A stretch of DNA of 64,000 bases from Coriaria nepalensis (taxonomy: Eukaryota; Streptophyta; Magnoliopsida; Cucurbitales; Coriariaceae): NCBI GenBank assembly GCA_027186245.1, contig CP114496.1:3727501-3791500 (forward strand), written 5' to 3'. The notes under the pieces were generated by a model, which was given only the letters and a program-made list of their open reading frames with translations, searched no databases and was not told the DNA's origin. Position 1 is the first letter of the stretch. Each line of letters starts with the position of its first letter. The position numbers were made by a program, and so were the translations under genes. Below, piece by piece: positions 36,088 through 48,056 of the stretch.

Positions 36088-39000
36088 TCACTTAGTTAGG
36101 GCACAGTTAGGGCACAGTTAAGAGCAAATAAAAATCTGAGAAATGTACCTGGATATGTTCGAGCATAGACTGACCGAGGTTCTTCAAAGTACTCATAACA
36201 TTTTGATCAACACTATCCCCTTTGGAGTAAATAGAAGAACTACAAGATTCATCAACTGTAGAAGACCCAACAATATTTTTTCCCTGATTGCTTTCACTGA
36301 CAGGAGATTTAGGTGCCTCCGAAGCAGCACCTCCTTGGTCAGATGTTCCCTCACCAGCACTATTCCTTCCAAACTTCCAAAACCACTGAAATTTACCTGA
36401 AAGAGGCTTTCTATCCTTTGTTCCTATCACTGAATTTCCCAGAGAATCATTGTTCCTCCCAGATTTTTCCGTACCATTCTCAAGCTGATCGGAAGCCTTA
36501 GGAGGTGAATCATCCAGGACAGTCCGTGATGGATCATCATTTTGATTGAGTGATAAATTTGAAGCAACACTACTTCTAATCGAGTCATTACTTCTAATTG
36601 AGTCATTCTCATGAACATTATTGGTCCCAGATTTTTCCATGCCATTCTCAAGCTGATCAGAAGCCTGACGAGGTGAATCGTCCAGGACAGTCCGTGATGG
36701 ATCATCATTTTGATCGAGCGATAAATTCGAAGCAACACTACTTCTACCCGAGTCATTCTCATGATCATTAACCCCACTCAGGGGACTTGTTGGTTCTGAG
36801 AATACAGGTGAATCTTCTTCACTGCCACCATTTCCATTCAAATCTCTCTTCTCGGTAGAGCATTGCGAGGCCTTATTAGAACCATCTTGTCTATCATCCA
36901 CATTGCCCCCTACAGAGGGATTGTCCCTCTTATCTAACACTTCATTGGAGCCTTGTTTGTCCATAACTTCCTCCGAGCCTAGTGCATGGGACAGATCTTG
37001 CAGCAATTTTCGTCTCACAGAGGACTTGGTTCCCTTTTTGTCACTTTCAGGTTTCACTTGAGATGGGTCCGATTCTGTCCTTGATGGGAATCTTACCTTA
37101 TCTGACCACCTTCTTTTTGGGGCTGCAATCTGTTGTCTAGACCCACCTTTATTTAGTTCTTCTTCCATGTGTATAACTCTCCACTTCTCTTCCCAGTAGC
37201 TTTCAGGGACTAGATTTAATGGAGAATTAGGCATAATAGCATCAGATGAATTGCTATGACCTCTCACAACCTTTGACATACTATAATTTGAATCTCCACC
37301 ATATGAAGGAGGCAAGGATGAAAAATTAGCATTCAGTGCAAGAGTCTGAAGAGACTTTGCCTTTTCAATCAATTTTTGCAGATCCGCATTCTCCGGAAAA
37401 TTCAACAGTCTTTGAAGACAAGAAGTCGCATTCTCAGTGGCAAGCAAGGAGGATCTTAGATAAAGCAGCATTGACACGGCTATTGCTGAAATAAATGCTC
37501 CTCGAGATGTACTAAGGAACCATAGAGCAGAGCTTTCATCATTTACATCACATTTGTCTGATTTCTTATTTTCTGACGCAAATATCTCATCCCAAATAAC
37601 CAGGAGATCCTCAAGTGAAAATTCGCGACCAAATAAAACTCTTAACCAGCGAAGGGAGAAGTACTGAGGTTCCACACCTAGCTCAACAAGGTGAGTGTGA
37701 AGTGATGAGTCAACAAGAGATAGCAAATGGTACAATGCAGCAGAAGCTTCAATGACAGGGGGCAACCCAGCATGGGAGCCACGTGCAGGAGAGGGAGAGA
37801 AAAAATCTGCCATTGCGACTGCGCCATGGTACCCAGTCATTAAAGCATCAAACATACAGTATGCATCATGTTCCATGAATTTCTCGGATAGGACGATTCC
37901 TAGTTCACCTTCAGCTCCATAAGCATCACTTAACAATACAATGGTCTGTACCTGGGGATCAAGCTCATCAATACTCCTAACGTTTGCTGCATTTCCATGG
38001 GAGCCAAACTCACCTTCAATGGAGTCTGGAGGTTTTTTAAGATCGAAGTTATACAAAAGATCACTATCATTAAATGAAAGGCCATCGAATTTGTCTGTGA
38101 AGTGGTCTTCATAGAGCTTTCGCACTTGAGAAAGATGCTCCAGATCAATGTTAAGCACATACAATAGAGGAGCCAAGAGTTCATGCATTCCTACAATTAA
38201 AACAAGAGAAATGTCTTTAAAGTAAATTTTGTAGATAATAGCTTGATTTGACCATTTATTTTTGGACAGAGAAGTTCTTTCTCATTCTGCTGTATGGGAG
38301 GGAGTACAACCCTACAGTGAATTCCCTCAACGAAAAATGGAGAGAGAAACAATTCGAAGAAATCAATAGATAAGCCATAACCCTTTCTATCAGTCTGAGG
38401 GGAAATAAGCTTAATAAGCTCAGTCCCTCAAATATTCATAGATGAATAAAAAGAGACAATTGCTGTTATTCATGTGAGTAACCAAAAATTTACCTTGTCG
38501 ATAGCCATACTCTGGATGTCTAAGGCACCATAATAACAAGATTCGTCTTAACATTCCCTGGCATCCTGGTGTCTGGAAGTAACTCCCACGTTCTGGATAT
38601 AAACGTGATAAATCCTGGTCAACCATTTTCTCCAGCTCAGCATTTCGAAAGAAGCGACCCCATGTGCTATCTGCATGTAGAGTTCACAAGTGATAACTTA
38701 AACAGAGGTTTATGATTCAATCATTCCCGTGGGTATGATTCAATCATTCCCGTGGGACTCCCAAGTTAGCTCTTTACCTCTTTAAATCAAATGGTCCAAC
38801 TTACGAATAATCATATGTCTATATATCAAACAGCAATTTATGGTTCAATGCAAATTGCTTTTAAAATAATTGTTTAATACAAAGTAGGTGCTACCTAGCT
38901 CACCCATTTACTTATTTATCTATTCTGTCATACACAATATGGAAATACTGGTTCATATCTATATGTATATAAATACAACACACTATTCATTATACACTGT

Positions 39001-41295
39001 TAAGCTTTCTCCAGTGGCAGATCAAGTTTGGTCATTCACAAAAAAAGTTCTAAAAATATACCTGACATGAACATAGTCCATCTACATTAAAAAAAAAGAA
39101 ATGACAACAACAAATAACAACAATTATGGCCCCTTGCTATTTTAATTCTTGTTTGGACTTTTGTATATAAAAAAGAAATATATTTTTTGGATTGTAATAT
39201 TTTAGGAAATTTTGGATTCTAGAGGGCAATAGTCTACCTATTTAATTTAAGAATCGAAAAATTGCAAGGCAGGCAGGACAATATAAGATTTTAATTTCAA
39301 ATCATAGGTAGAAAGAACCCAACCCGCACCCCCGGGGGTGGCTGCATATCGCCACTGGCCTCCTCATTCTCAAGTCACAATTATGGGGTAGTGTGAATAA
39401 ATCTTTTGCTCAGTGAATGACGGCCAATTTCGTCCACAGCAAGTCAAAAGGAAGAACAAATGTAATCATATAAAAGTAGGCCATAAAATGAGTCTATATC
39501 ACACTCCACAAACATTTGAACTCAATTCAATGCAAGATGCCCTTTGCATCATTGATGTAGCGTTTACAATAACTAGCCTCCGAGGCAAACAGACCTAAAT
39601 CCTATTTTTAAAGATAAGAACCCAAAACCAAAACAAACTAGTGTCTAGTGGATTCATGGAGAACACTAAGATTACCTGGATTTTGTGACAATGGATTATC
39701 CATGACCATATCAGGAGAGTCACTTCCATCCTTTGGATTATGTGGATCAACTAGAAGGCGCCTTCTCAGACCAGCATATCTGACAAAGTACAAAATTTCA
39801 ACTCAATGGAAGAGATTTCAGTTTAGATTTGTTGCTACAACTCTACTATGAAGACCGACATGAAAAAATGTAAATTTTACCAGTGAATGTTGGATACAAA
39901 AATGGAAATTTTTGTAGTTGATAGGGAAAAAAACTTGAATTACATAAGAACAATAACTAGAAAAAAGTACACTAAAAGACCGGGAAAAGTAATATCCTTC
40001 AAAAAGTCAGATGAAAGTTGAAATGCACATGAAATATTAGAATTCGGCTCCATCATAATTATAAGGGCAACTCTTCTTTTCTTAAGATTAAGAAAGTAAA
40101 AAGAAGAAAACAAAACTGTTCATAGGAAAACTACCAAGAGAGATAGAGCTTTCACATATACATACCAGAGACTTGTCTTCTGTGATACTTTTTGGCACTT
40201 CATCGTGTATCGCAAGAAATGAAACTCACATTTTTACATAAAAAAATATCGACATCTGGGATATTTTCAAGTGAAAATCAGATACATTTTGAACAAAGGG
40301 TCATGGCCTCTTGTAGAGTTGGATTGAAGTATAGTTGTAAATTGGGGAAAAAGGATATACTGAGTCACCGACAACTTTAATTGATGTACAGATTATGCAA
40401 TTTGAGCATAAAAAATATGCATCAGTATCCATATGAGCATCCAGAAGTTAAAAAGGAAAAATGACTGATTATCATTGATTCGCATGAATGTAATATTTGC
40501 TTACAAGACCTAAACAACTGAAGAAAAACGCAATTGACAGGCCCTAAACAACTTCTGAGTCTGAAAATTTAAAACTTAAATAGCTAGCTATAACCAAGAC
40601 CGATGTGTTCAAAAAATTGAAAATGTTTAAAGCACTATTTATGCACTTCCACACTATATTGTAGAGAGGAGGAAAAAAGAAAAAAGAAAATAGAAAAAAG
40701 ACAAAATTGTAAGTTATTAATACATAAAACCCAAATTTACCAAAAAAGGAATAAGATAATCGGAAAAATATCAACAACTAATGTTGTAATTCCAATTACA
40801 GAGAAATACGTAGAGTTGCAAATCTTTCTACTTTATTTCCAGAAATACCTCATAAGTCGTAACAAAAGGATATTTTTCCATAATATGATATCGAGAGAAA
40901 CAAAAAGGAAGAGAAATAATTGATCAGAGCATAAACCGATGATTTAATCTATAGATTCTAGCTAGATTTAGTCTAAAATTAATCTCCATTTCGAGAATAA
41001 GTATGCCTTCTGGACCCGACTAGTTCCAGCATCTTCTAGAAATCAGGACTAAATCAAAGAGAAAAAGTCGAACAAAAAGTTACCTTCTCCTAGAATCAGC
41101 TGTGACCCTACGAAGATCATCGACAGAAGCTAGAGAAGAAGATGGCAAAATCCCAAGATCAATTCTCCACTGCACGCCTCTGAGGTGGGAAAAACGCCGA
41201 TTTTCGGCCTTACGATTTGCAGAAACAGAATGAGAGCAAGGGGACGCCACCGTCGCCGATTCAAGCAATGTCGGCTCAATATGAGCCGGCGACAT
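35530..41295 (-). CDS. RabGAP/TBC-domain protein (TBC1D5-like Rab GTPase-activating protein), complete
   Basis: Predicted to stimulate GTP hydrolysis by a Rab GTPase in membrane trafficking. Coding exons, minus strand: 41295-41084, 39779-39676, 38670-38494, 38190-36149 and 35679-35530. All have GT/AG borders; total 2685 nt, 894 residues plus stop, with agreeing phases. The ATG at 41295 opens an uninterrupted first exon. The TBC domain spans about residues 60-390: Arg finger Arg128 in VDQDLSRLYP, Gln finger Gln164 in GYRQGMHELL, and LRWLRVLFGREF with LVIWDEIFA near the domain end. Residues about 500-825 are Ser/Asn/Asp-rich and probably disordered, with an internal tandem duplication. The C-terminus (about 826-894) is probably a helical or coiled segment. 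It resembles the Arabidopsis Ypt/Rab-GAP (gyp1p superfamily) genes; the particular Rab partner cannot be told. Confidence 0.94.
36430..36770 (-). repeat. In-frame tandem duplication in the RabGAP coding exon
   Basis: Two adjacent copies of a ~50-codon unit. Each contains SSVASNLSL, QNDDPSRTVLDDSP, ASDQLENG and EKSG in the same order. The DNA copies are nearly identical, so the duplication is recent, and the frame is kept. The second copy has an extra short NDSIRS-type microduplication. It lies in the disordered region after the TBC domain. Confidence 0.88.
38711..38756. repeat. Perfect 23-bp tandem duplication in a RabGAP intron
   Basis: The unit beginning TATGATTCAATCATTCCC is present twice in succession (38711-38733 and 38734-38756), 41 nt upstream of the acceptor of the third coding exon (on the minus strand). 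Confidence 0.9.
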
Positions 41296-41670
41296 GGTCT
41301 TTAGGGGGGTTCTTCACAGATCAAACCAACCGATTTTTTACCCTAATTTAAGAGTAAACCAAAGATTTGCAGCTGCGAGACAAAATTTTCACGCAATCTC
41401 CGCAAAGAGTTGGTGAAAACGGAATCAATTGAGTTTATTCGTATGTTTGAGAACAAATGGTCATATATATGCAAGAATTGGCTGAAGAAGAAAATGATTT
41501 TATGAGAATTTTGAGAGAGAAAAAAGGAACCAAAGACCGAGAAAGAATCTTCTGAGAATATTTAGAGCACAGTTTTCGCGGAAGAGAAAATCTAAGGTCT
41601 AAATACAAGCCGAAATGGTGCTTGAGAGAGAGAGAGAGAGAGAGAGAGTTGCGATTGAAATTCGGAAAAG

Positions 41671-41679
41671 ATATAAATA
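41671..41679 (-). promoter_or_regulatory. Putative TATA element and GA/CT tract of the RabGAP gene
   Basis: Minus strand TATTTATAT at 41671-41679, followed 23 nt downstream by a CT dinucleotide run (GA on +, 41624-41648). This gives a leader of about 330 nt before the ATG. TATA plus a CT-rich leader is common in plant promoters; the assignment is inferred from position. Confidence 0.45.
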
Positions 41680-41699
41680 CAGGTGGGAATTGAGGTGGA

Positions 41700-44029
41700 A
41701 AAAAATGGTGGATGTTATGGAGAAAACAGGAGGAAAGGAGTGTGAGAGAGAGTTGCGTCTGAAATTGGTAAATAAGAATCCAATAATCTCTCAGATTCCT
41801 TTGATTTTCTCTCTGAGGCCCTCCATTTTTTCTCCCCCCTCAGCCTCACGTTATATTTTAAAGTTAATATTTTTTGGTATTTAAATATTTTTTTTAGCAA
41901 AAGAAAAAAGAATTAATTTTTTTCTATTAGTTAAATAATTTTATAAAATAGAGAAATATAATATTTTAATATTTTTATAATTATATTTATTAATAATAAT
42001 TAATTAATTAATTAATTATAATAAAAATATTTTTTTTTATTTTTTTTCTTAAAATTATATTTAGAAAATAAATTTATTTTCCTCTCTATCTCCCTCTTCT
42101 TAAAATTATATCAAATAAGGAAATAATTTTATTTTTTTTCTAAATTTCCCATCCCTTCCTTTTCCTTTCTCCTCCTCCAACCAAACATAGACTAAGAGAA
42201 AAATAAAAATCATGAATAACAATTTTGTAGTTTGGTAAGTTTGGTAACGGGAAGAGTTGTAGTAAACCTAAAATGATATTAAAATGGCTAAATCATAATT
42301 TCTACATTTTTATGATTTATTTACTTTTATTTCTAAATTTTTAAATGAGTTAATTTAAATAATGAGATTTATTTTAATAGTTCATTTGAAATATAGACAA
42401 ACTTTCATAATTTTAAACACATGACTTTATTATTTATAATTTTTAAATAATCTTAAAAATATAAAGTGAAAAGACTAATCTATCCCCACAAAAAGTAAGA
42501 GTTCTTCCTTCTCCCTTCATCTTCCCCCTCTTCCTGCTTTCTGATTGAACCAGTAGGCCAAATTGATTTCTGACCGAACTAGAAAATCTCGTTCTTCATC
42601 AATCTAATAGCAAATCTCAATCTTCATTCACCGAAGTTATTTCCAACGGTAAATGTTGGTTTCTTTCTTAGTTTCTTCTTTATCAATCCATTTCCATAAT
42701 CTATTTTCTTATTTTTCTTCTTTGAATGCGACAATCTCTATATTGTAGCCATGAAATTCGAACAAACATCAGTGGATAACGAAGAAGTTAATGCACTAGA
42801 TGAAATCTAGGTATCAATTTATTAAAAAAAGTTAGGATTTGATCTGATATTGATGAAACATAAACCCAGAGCACAAATCGAGATAAAAAGACTCATACAT
42901 TATACATCATACATCAAAATCCAACCAATTCCATCATCTAAAACCAACCATTAATAGTCTAATAACCATCACAAAATACCCTAATTACAGAACCATCTAT
43001 AATTCAATAACATTGCCACATACTAATGAGACATCGATAAATGAGAAAAAAATGATACACACATCACAAATCAAAAACCAACCGATTACATCATCTAAAA
43101 CTAACAATTTCATTCAAAAACCATAATAAAACACCATAAATATAGAAACTATCCACAATTCACTAACATTAGCTTATTTTAATGAGACATCGATAAATCT
43201 GGAAAAGTTACTAAAAAAAATAAAATTAAACTAGTTTCATATTTTGAATCCATGAAATTTCAATCAAAAAACATTAAAAAAAACTCTAACTACATAGAAA
43301 TCTCCAATCTTATACCAAACGTGACAAAAAAAACTCTAAATTCACAAGTTGAAATATAGAATTTGATGAAATCAACATATCGGCCCGGTGAAGTGGATGG
43401 ACCTTCCACATTGCTTGAGGATTAGATTTAGACCTCTTCACGTTGTCTGCCGCTTGCTCTGGCGACTCTTCATATCGTGACCTCTTCTCTATTTTCTTCG
43501 CCTTCTAACCATGGTTAAGCGAGACCATTTTTTTTTTTTTGAGCTCCACTGGTTTGAAACCCTTTTCTAATGCAGTAAAGAGGATAAAAAATGAAAAAGG
43601 AAGAATAAGAGGGGAAGACAAAGTGGAAGGGGAACTTTGGTTCATGCTTTGTGGGTGTGCATTGAAGGGAAAGGATGAAGAAGACGAAGTGGAAATGGAA
43701 GTGGGAGCTAAATTTTTGGGCCCACATTTGAAAAAAAAAATCAAAGTCATTAAGGGTAAATTAGTTGTTCTCTCTTCTTTTTTTTTTTTTTCAATAATCC
43801 GAAAATGGGATTAGCCTAGTATGCCCAGTAAAACTTCTCTTGATGCTAGACTTTTAAATAAAATCCAAATTTGGGCTACTAGCCCAAATTCCCCCTTTTC
43901 AAATTGTATAATTTGATGTTTAATTTTTCACTACTTTTTATATATGGGTCCAATTTATCATATATGATATTATAACATTGGCTTATGGCCCAATTTTGAA
44001 GTATATTTTAAGCATTAAGCCCACTTTAA
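41700..44029. other. Intergenic DNA with a ~156-bp tandem duplication
   Basis: Two diverged direct copies with period 156 bp lie at about 42890-43215; each contains CATCATCTAAAAC and AATGAGACATCGATAAAT. CT-rich patches at 42490-42640 (+) and 43600-43740 (minus) face each other and resemble gene leaders, but no coding exon follows. The frames at 43505-43814 overlap on both strands and are not convincing. An 11-bp-arm palindrome lies at 43868-43890 (AATTTGGGCTA-C-TAGCCCAAATT). Confidence 0.5.
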
Positions 44030-44322
44030 AAGTTATTTTCAAAATAGCTTTCTTATTTATTTTTTGATTTAAATTAAAATAACATATATAGAATGACTAA
44101 ACTATTCTTAATGAGAACTTTCCAAAACAAAAAAGAAAAGAAATAAAAAGAAAAAAAGAGGAAACCATTTGTCTCCTTCATCCCTCAAACACGATAAAAC
44201 AACTTCTTCAAATAGTAACCATATTTCAAAGTTGGTTACCACTTTTAACCTCTTCATCTTGTTCATCACATTCATCTTCCTCTCTCTCTTTTCCCATATT
44301 CAAACCCTAACATTTGTGAAGT

Positions 44323-45150
44323 CATGGCTCGTACAAGTTCTCAAAAACAAAAAAGTGAGAAAAAAGTGAAATAAGGAGTCGCCGGAGGCAACTCCCCAAT
44401 GAAAAGAGATCGAAGTTATTACTAGAATCAATGGCCAAAAGACACATAAACATTTACAAAATTAGGGTTTTTTTCTTATGCAATTTTTGAATTGTTGGAT
44501 TGTTGCTGCATTTTTTAAGTTTGTTTGCTGATTTTTGTTCTTTAATTGAATTTTAGTTGCTTCAATGGTTTGAATTAAAGGCATCAAACCTTCGAGTAAT
44601 TTTTCAAAACTACTCGATGGCTCGATATCTCTTAGTTCAAAGCATTTGAGGAATATGGAATAATGAATATCGAGGTTGGTTTTAGATTGCTCGATGGTGT
44701 GTAATAATGAATATCGAGCAATTTGAAAGTTAAGAAAAAGGCTTTCAGGTCTCTAACTTACCATCATAATTGCTCGATACCTCTTATTATAAACCAATCG
44801 GGAAGTGTAGTAAGAAATTCAAAAGCTTTTGTCTTGTTTTCCTAATTGCTCGATGGCTCCGCAATAAGGGGTATCATACAATCGGGATGGTAAGTCATAA
44901 ACCTCAAATCCTCTTAACTTACCATCCCAATTGCTCGATATCCCTTAAGACTACCTCTATCGAGCATTAGATAATTAATTCGATAGTTAAAATTTCTATT
45001 TATTTTTATGTGTAGAGTATTTCTTAAGTGCACAATGCACCCATACTTGTCGAGGATTGTCCGACCGAAATTCAACTTTGAGCCATTCAAAGTGGTTGTG
45101 ATGAAAGGCTTACCTAAAAGAGGTAGAAAGGAGATAGGGGACTATGGAGT
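44323..45150 (+). pseudogene. Possible coding fragments within element X copy II
   Basis: Near 44323 a frame opens with MARTSSQKQKSEKKVK and stops. At about 45047-45130 another frame reads SRIVRPKFNFEPFKVVVMKG and stops. Between them lies non-coding GCTCGA-rich DNA. The pieces could be exons of a decayed transposon-borne or captured gene; I do not recognise the family. Confidence 0.3.
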
Positions 45151-45547
45151 ATAGATACTTAAGTACATGGAGTACCATTATTTATATATTAATTTACATC
45201 TCGTTAATGATCAGAACATTGCATTGTTCCACTCTCAGATAGCCACTGTCATTTATTAGAGATATTTAGACATTTGATTGTTGATAATGTAGATAGTTTA
45301 AGAATGTTAATACTGATAAGCACATATTGATTGTTGATAATATATGCATGTTTTTTTTTTATCTGCGTTCCTGAACATAGACATTTTCATTGTTGCAATG
45401 AATGTTGCTTATTTTAATGAAATGATATTTGTTCATAAGATTTTGTTTATGGTTGTAGTGAATGGTTTTGGTTGGTTGCTGCAATTTTGATGAATGAATG
45501 GTTGTACTAATTTGTTTTAGGTTAGTTTTTAATGAATGGTTGCTTTC

Positions 45548-45785
45548 AAATCTCTATCCACTTTTCTCGATTGCTCGATGGCTTATCTTTAAATAACCAT
45601 TAATCGAGATTTTAGGACATTGACTTCTATCCATTTTACCCGATAGCTTGATGACTCATCTTTAAACAGTCATCGAGCAATCGACATTTTATGATAGTGA
45701 CTTTTAATTCTCAATCCACTTTGCTAGATTGCTCGATAAATCCTCTTTAAATAGCAATAGAGATTTTAGGATATAGACTTTCTTG
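45548..45785. repeat. Three diverged ~82-bp tandem repeats
   Basis: Three consecutive units share TCTMTATCCACTTT-like, TTGCTCGATRG and CTCTTTAAATA-like words followed by GATTTTAGGA and GACTT. A period of 82-84 bp also occurs in copy I (18088/18170 and 27176/27260), supporting a common element. Confidence 0.65.
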
Positions 45786-46830
45786 GATTGTAAAGATTTA
45801 ATCTTTCATCTTGAACCATAAAGTTTGGACATTTCTATAAAACCCTAATGTCTAAACTTTTCATTAAACCAAAAGGTTGAGCATTTCTATTAAACCCTAA
45901 TATTTAAACCTTTAGTATTGAACCATAAGAACTTTTCTTCATTGAACATAAGAATTAAACCTTCCTATCAAATCCTAAAGTTTAAACTTTTCATCTTGAA
46001 TTATAAAGGTTGAACATATCTTCATTAAACTAAAATGTTAGACCTTTCTATCAAACCCTACAATCTAAATCTTTCGTCTTGATTTATAAAGGTTTTGAAT
46101 ATTTCTTCATTGAATGAAAAGGTTAGCCATTTCTATTAAACCCTAAAGGTTAAACTTTTCATATTAAACTGTAAAGCTTAGATCTTTTATCTTAAACCTT
46201 TAATATTAAATCCTAAACTTTATATATTTTATCTTAAACCCTAAGGCTTAAACATTTCAATTTAAATCATAAAACTTAAATCTTTCAAAATTAAATCATA
46301 AGCCCTAGATCTTTCATCTTAAACTCTAAATCTTAAACCTTTCATCTTAAGCCCTAAAACCTAAGCCTTTCATCTTAAACCCTAAACCTTAAATCTTTCA
46401 TCTTAAACCCTAAAACTTAAATCATTCATCTTTGGTCCTAAAACTTAGACTTTTCATATTAAACCATAAACCTTAGATCTTTCATCTTAAGCCCTAAAGG
46501 TTAAACATTTCATCATAAACCCTAAAACTTAAACTTTTTATCTTAAACCCTAATCTTCGATATTTCATCTTGAATCCTAAACTTTAGATCTTTCATCACA
46601 AACTATAAAGTTTAGATCTTTACCCTAAAGGTTAAACATTTCAATTAAAACCATAAAACTTAAACCTTTCATATTAAATCCTAAAGCTTAGATATTTCAT
46701 CTTAAACTCTAAATTTTAAAACCTTTTATCTTATATTATAGATCTTAAACTTTTCATATTAAATCCTAAATCTTAGATTTTGTTTTAAAAAACTAAAGCT
46801 TCAACCTTTCATTTTAGTCCCTCCATGCTA
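45786..46830 (-). repeat. 28-bp telomere-like tandem array, second locus (inverted)
   Basis: About 1 kb of degenerate 28-bp units. On the + strand each has a CTTAAACCCTAAA-type core (plant telomere CCCTAAA) and an ATCTTTCATCTT-type spacer. It is the reverse complement of the array at 18225-18582 and 26814-27090. There are no unique spacers, so it is not a CRISPR-like structure, and it is too degenerate to be a true telomere. Confidence 0.85.
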
Positions 46831-47510
46831 TTTCAATGCAAATACCATGAGTTTTGTTTCTCATTTGGGTTTACGTTCTTGTTCCATTCACTATTAAAAC
46901 ATATCATTACAAAAAATATTTTCATTTTTGTAGAAGGAAAAGAAAAAAGAAAAATGAAAGTAGTAATTTTTATTAGAAATATGAAAGAAATGAATTAAAC
47001 TCTAATACTTTATGACGAAGGTTTCAGTAATGCTCAATTACTAAAGGGCTTACATCACTCGAGCCATCAAGCAATCAAGCATCAAGAACAGTCTCTATTT
47101 TTTAAGATTTTTAGATTTCCATATATACACTATGTAGAACAAATCAAAAGCATAATACAAATAAAATAAAAAGAATGTAAACCCAAAACATTTCAATTAT
47201 CTATCAAGTATGAAAAATAGTGTATAAGAGCTTGGAACTTACCGAAAAAGTTTATCTATCTCAAAACTCTTTATTGTCGATTAGGAAGCTTGCAAACGAA
47301 TCGAATTGACAAATGGAGAGGTAAAATATATTATAAATGAAGAAAAATATATGAGAAATGGATCGATTTGATCCCTAAATTGAAATCATGTACTTATGTT
47401 TCAATGGTAAGGATGAGAGTATTGTGGTCATTTTATTATTATTTTTTGTTTTAAGAGTCTGATAGTAATTTTAATATTTATTTAATTTCTAAGAAACTTT
47501 CCATTGAGAT

Positions 47511-48019
47511 CCTTTATAAAATATATATAGATATATATTTTTAATAATTATTTTAAAAATATTAATGATTTTCTTATTGAATATTTATAAATTTTTATCA
47601 TAAAAATAAAATTTAATCTTTAAAAAGTTTTAAGAATGAAAAAAAAAAAAAAAAAAGAGTTGAGAGGAGTGTGCTTGGAGATGTGATGGCGTGGTTGCTT
47701 TTCGACTTTGAGAATTCTGATTTGGGTCGCTTAGCTGTCCCCTATTTTTATACTTCGCAATCATAATGCCTACCACGAGAATTCTGATTCGACTTTGAGA
47801 AGTTTGCTTTATTATCTCTTTAACTTATTAATCATCTATTCGTTTTGAAAAACATAAATAAAACTATCTCTTCTTAATCTCCGAGGAAATTTACGTTAAA
47901 ATAAGTTCTTCTCAATTTCAACTTAAATTTTTAATTTAAAATCACTATTTATATAATATTATTTTTATTCTATTTATTTAATTTAGGCACACTAAAAAAT
48001 AATATTATAAGCCTAAATT

Positions 48020-48056
<37 letters not shown>

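Larger units (their letters stand above)
44030..47510 (-). mobile_element. Element X copy II: inverted relative of the 17-28 kb element
   Basis: Read on the minus strand it shows the same order as copy I: a tip with AAAATGACCACAATACTCTC (near 47440), a leader-like patch with ATTCGATTCGTTTGCAAGCTT-like words (near 47285), a donor-like CGGTAAGTT (near 47240), GCTCGA-rich DNA, then the 28-bp array and the ~82-bp repeats. The far tip near 44085-44115 (GAATGACTAAACTATTCTTAATGAG, split: GAATGACTAAAC and TATTCTTAATGAG) resembles the other tip in inverted orientation, so the element may have degenerate TIRs. Limits are approximate. No transposase is visible. Confidence 0.5.

Noticed and set aside
39327..39340. 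CACCCCCGGGGGTG palindrome as a regulatory site
   Set aside because: Short, inside an intron of the RabGAP gene, and without supporting context.
43505..43814. Overlapping 70-91-codon frames on both strands
   Set aside because: Low complexity (Glu/Lys or Ser/Phe), no splice context and no domain; probably noncoding repeat DNA.
45786..46830. CRISPR-like or regularly spaced array
   Set aside because: The units abut with no unique spacers and are degenerate telomere-like repeats in a plant genome.
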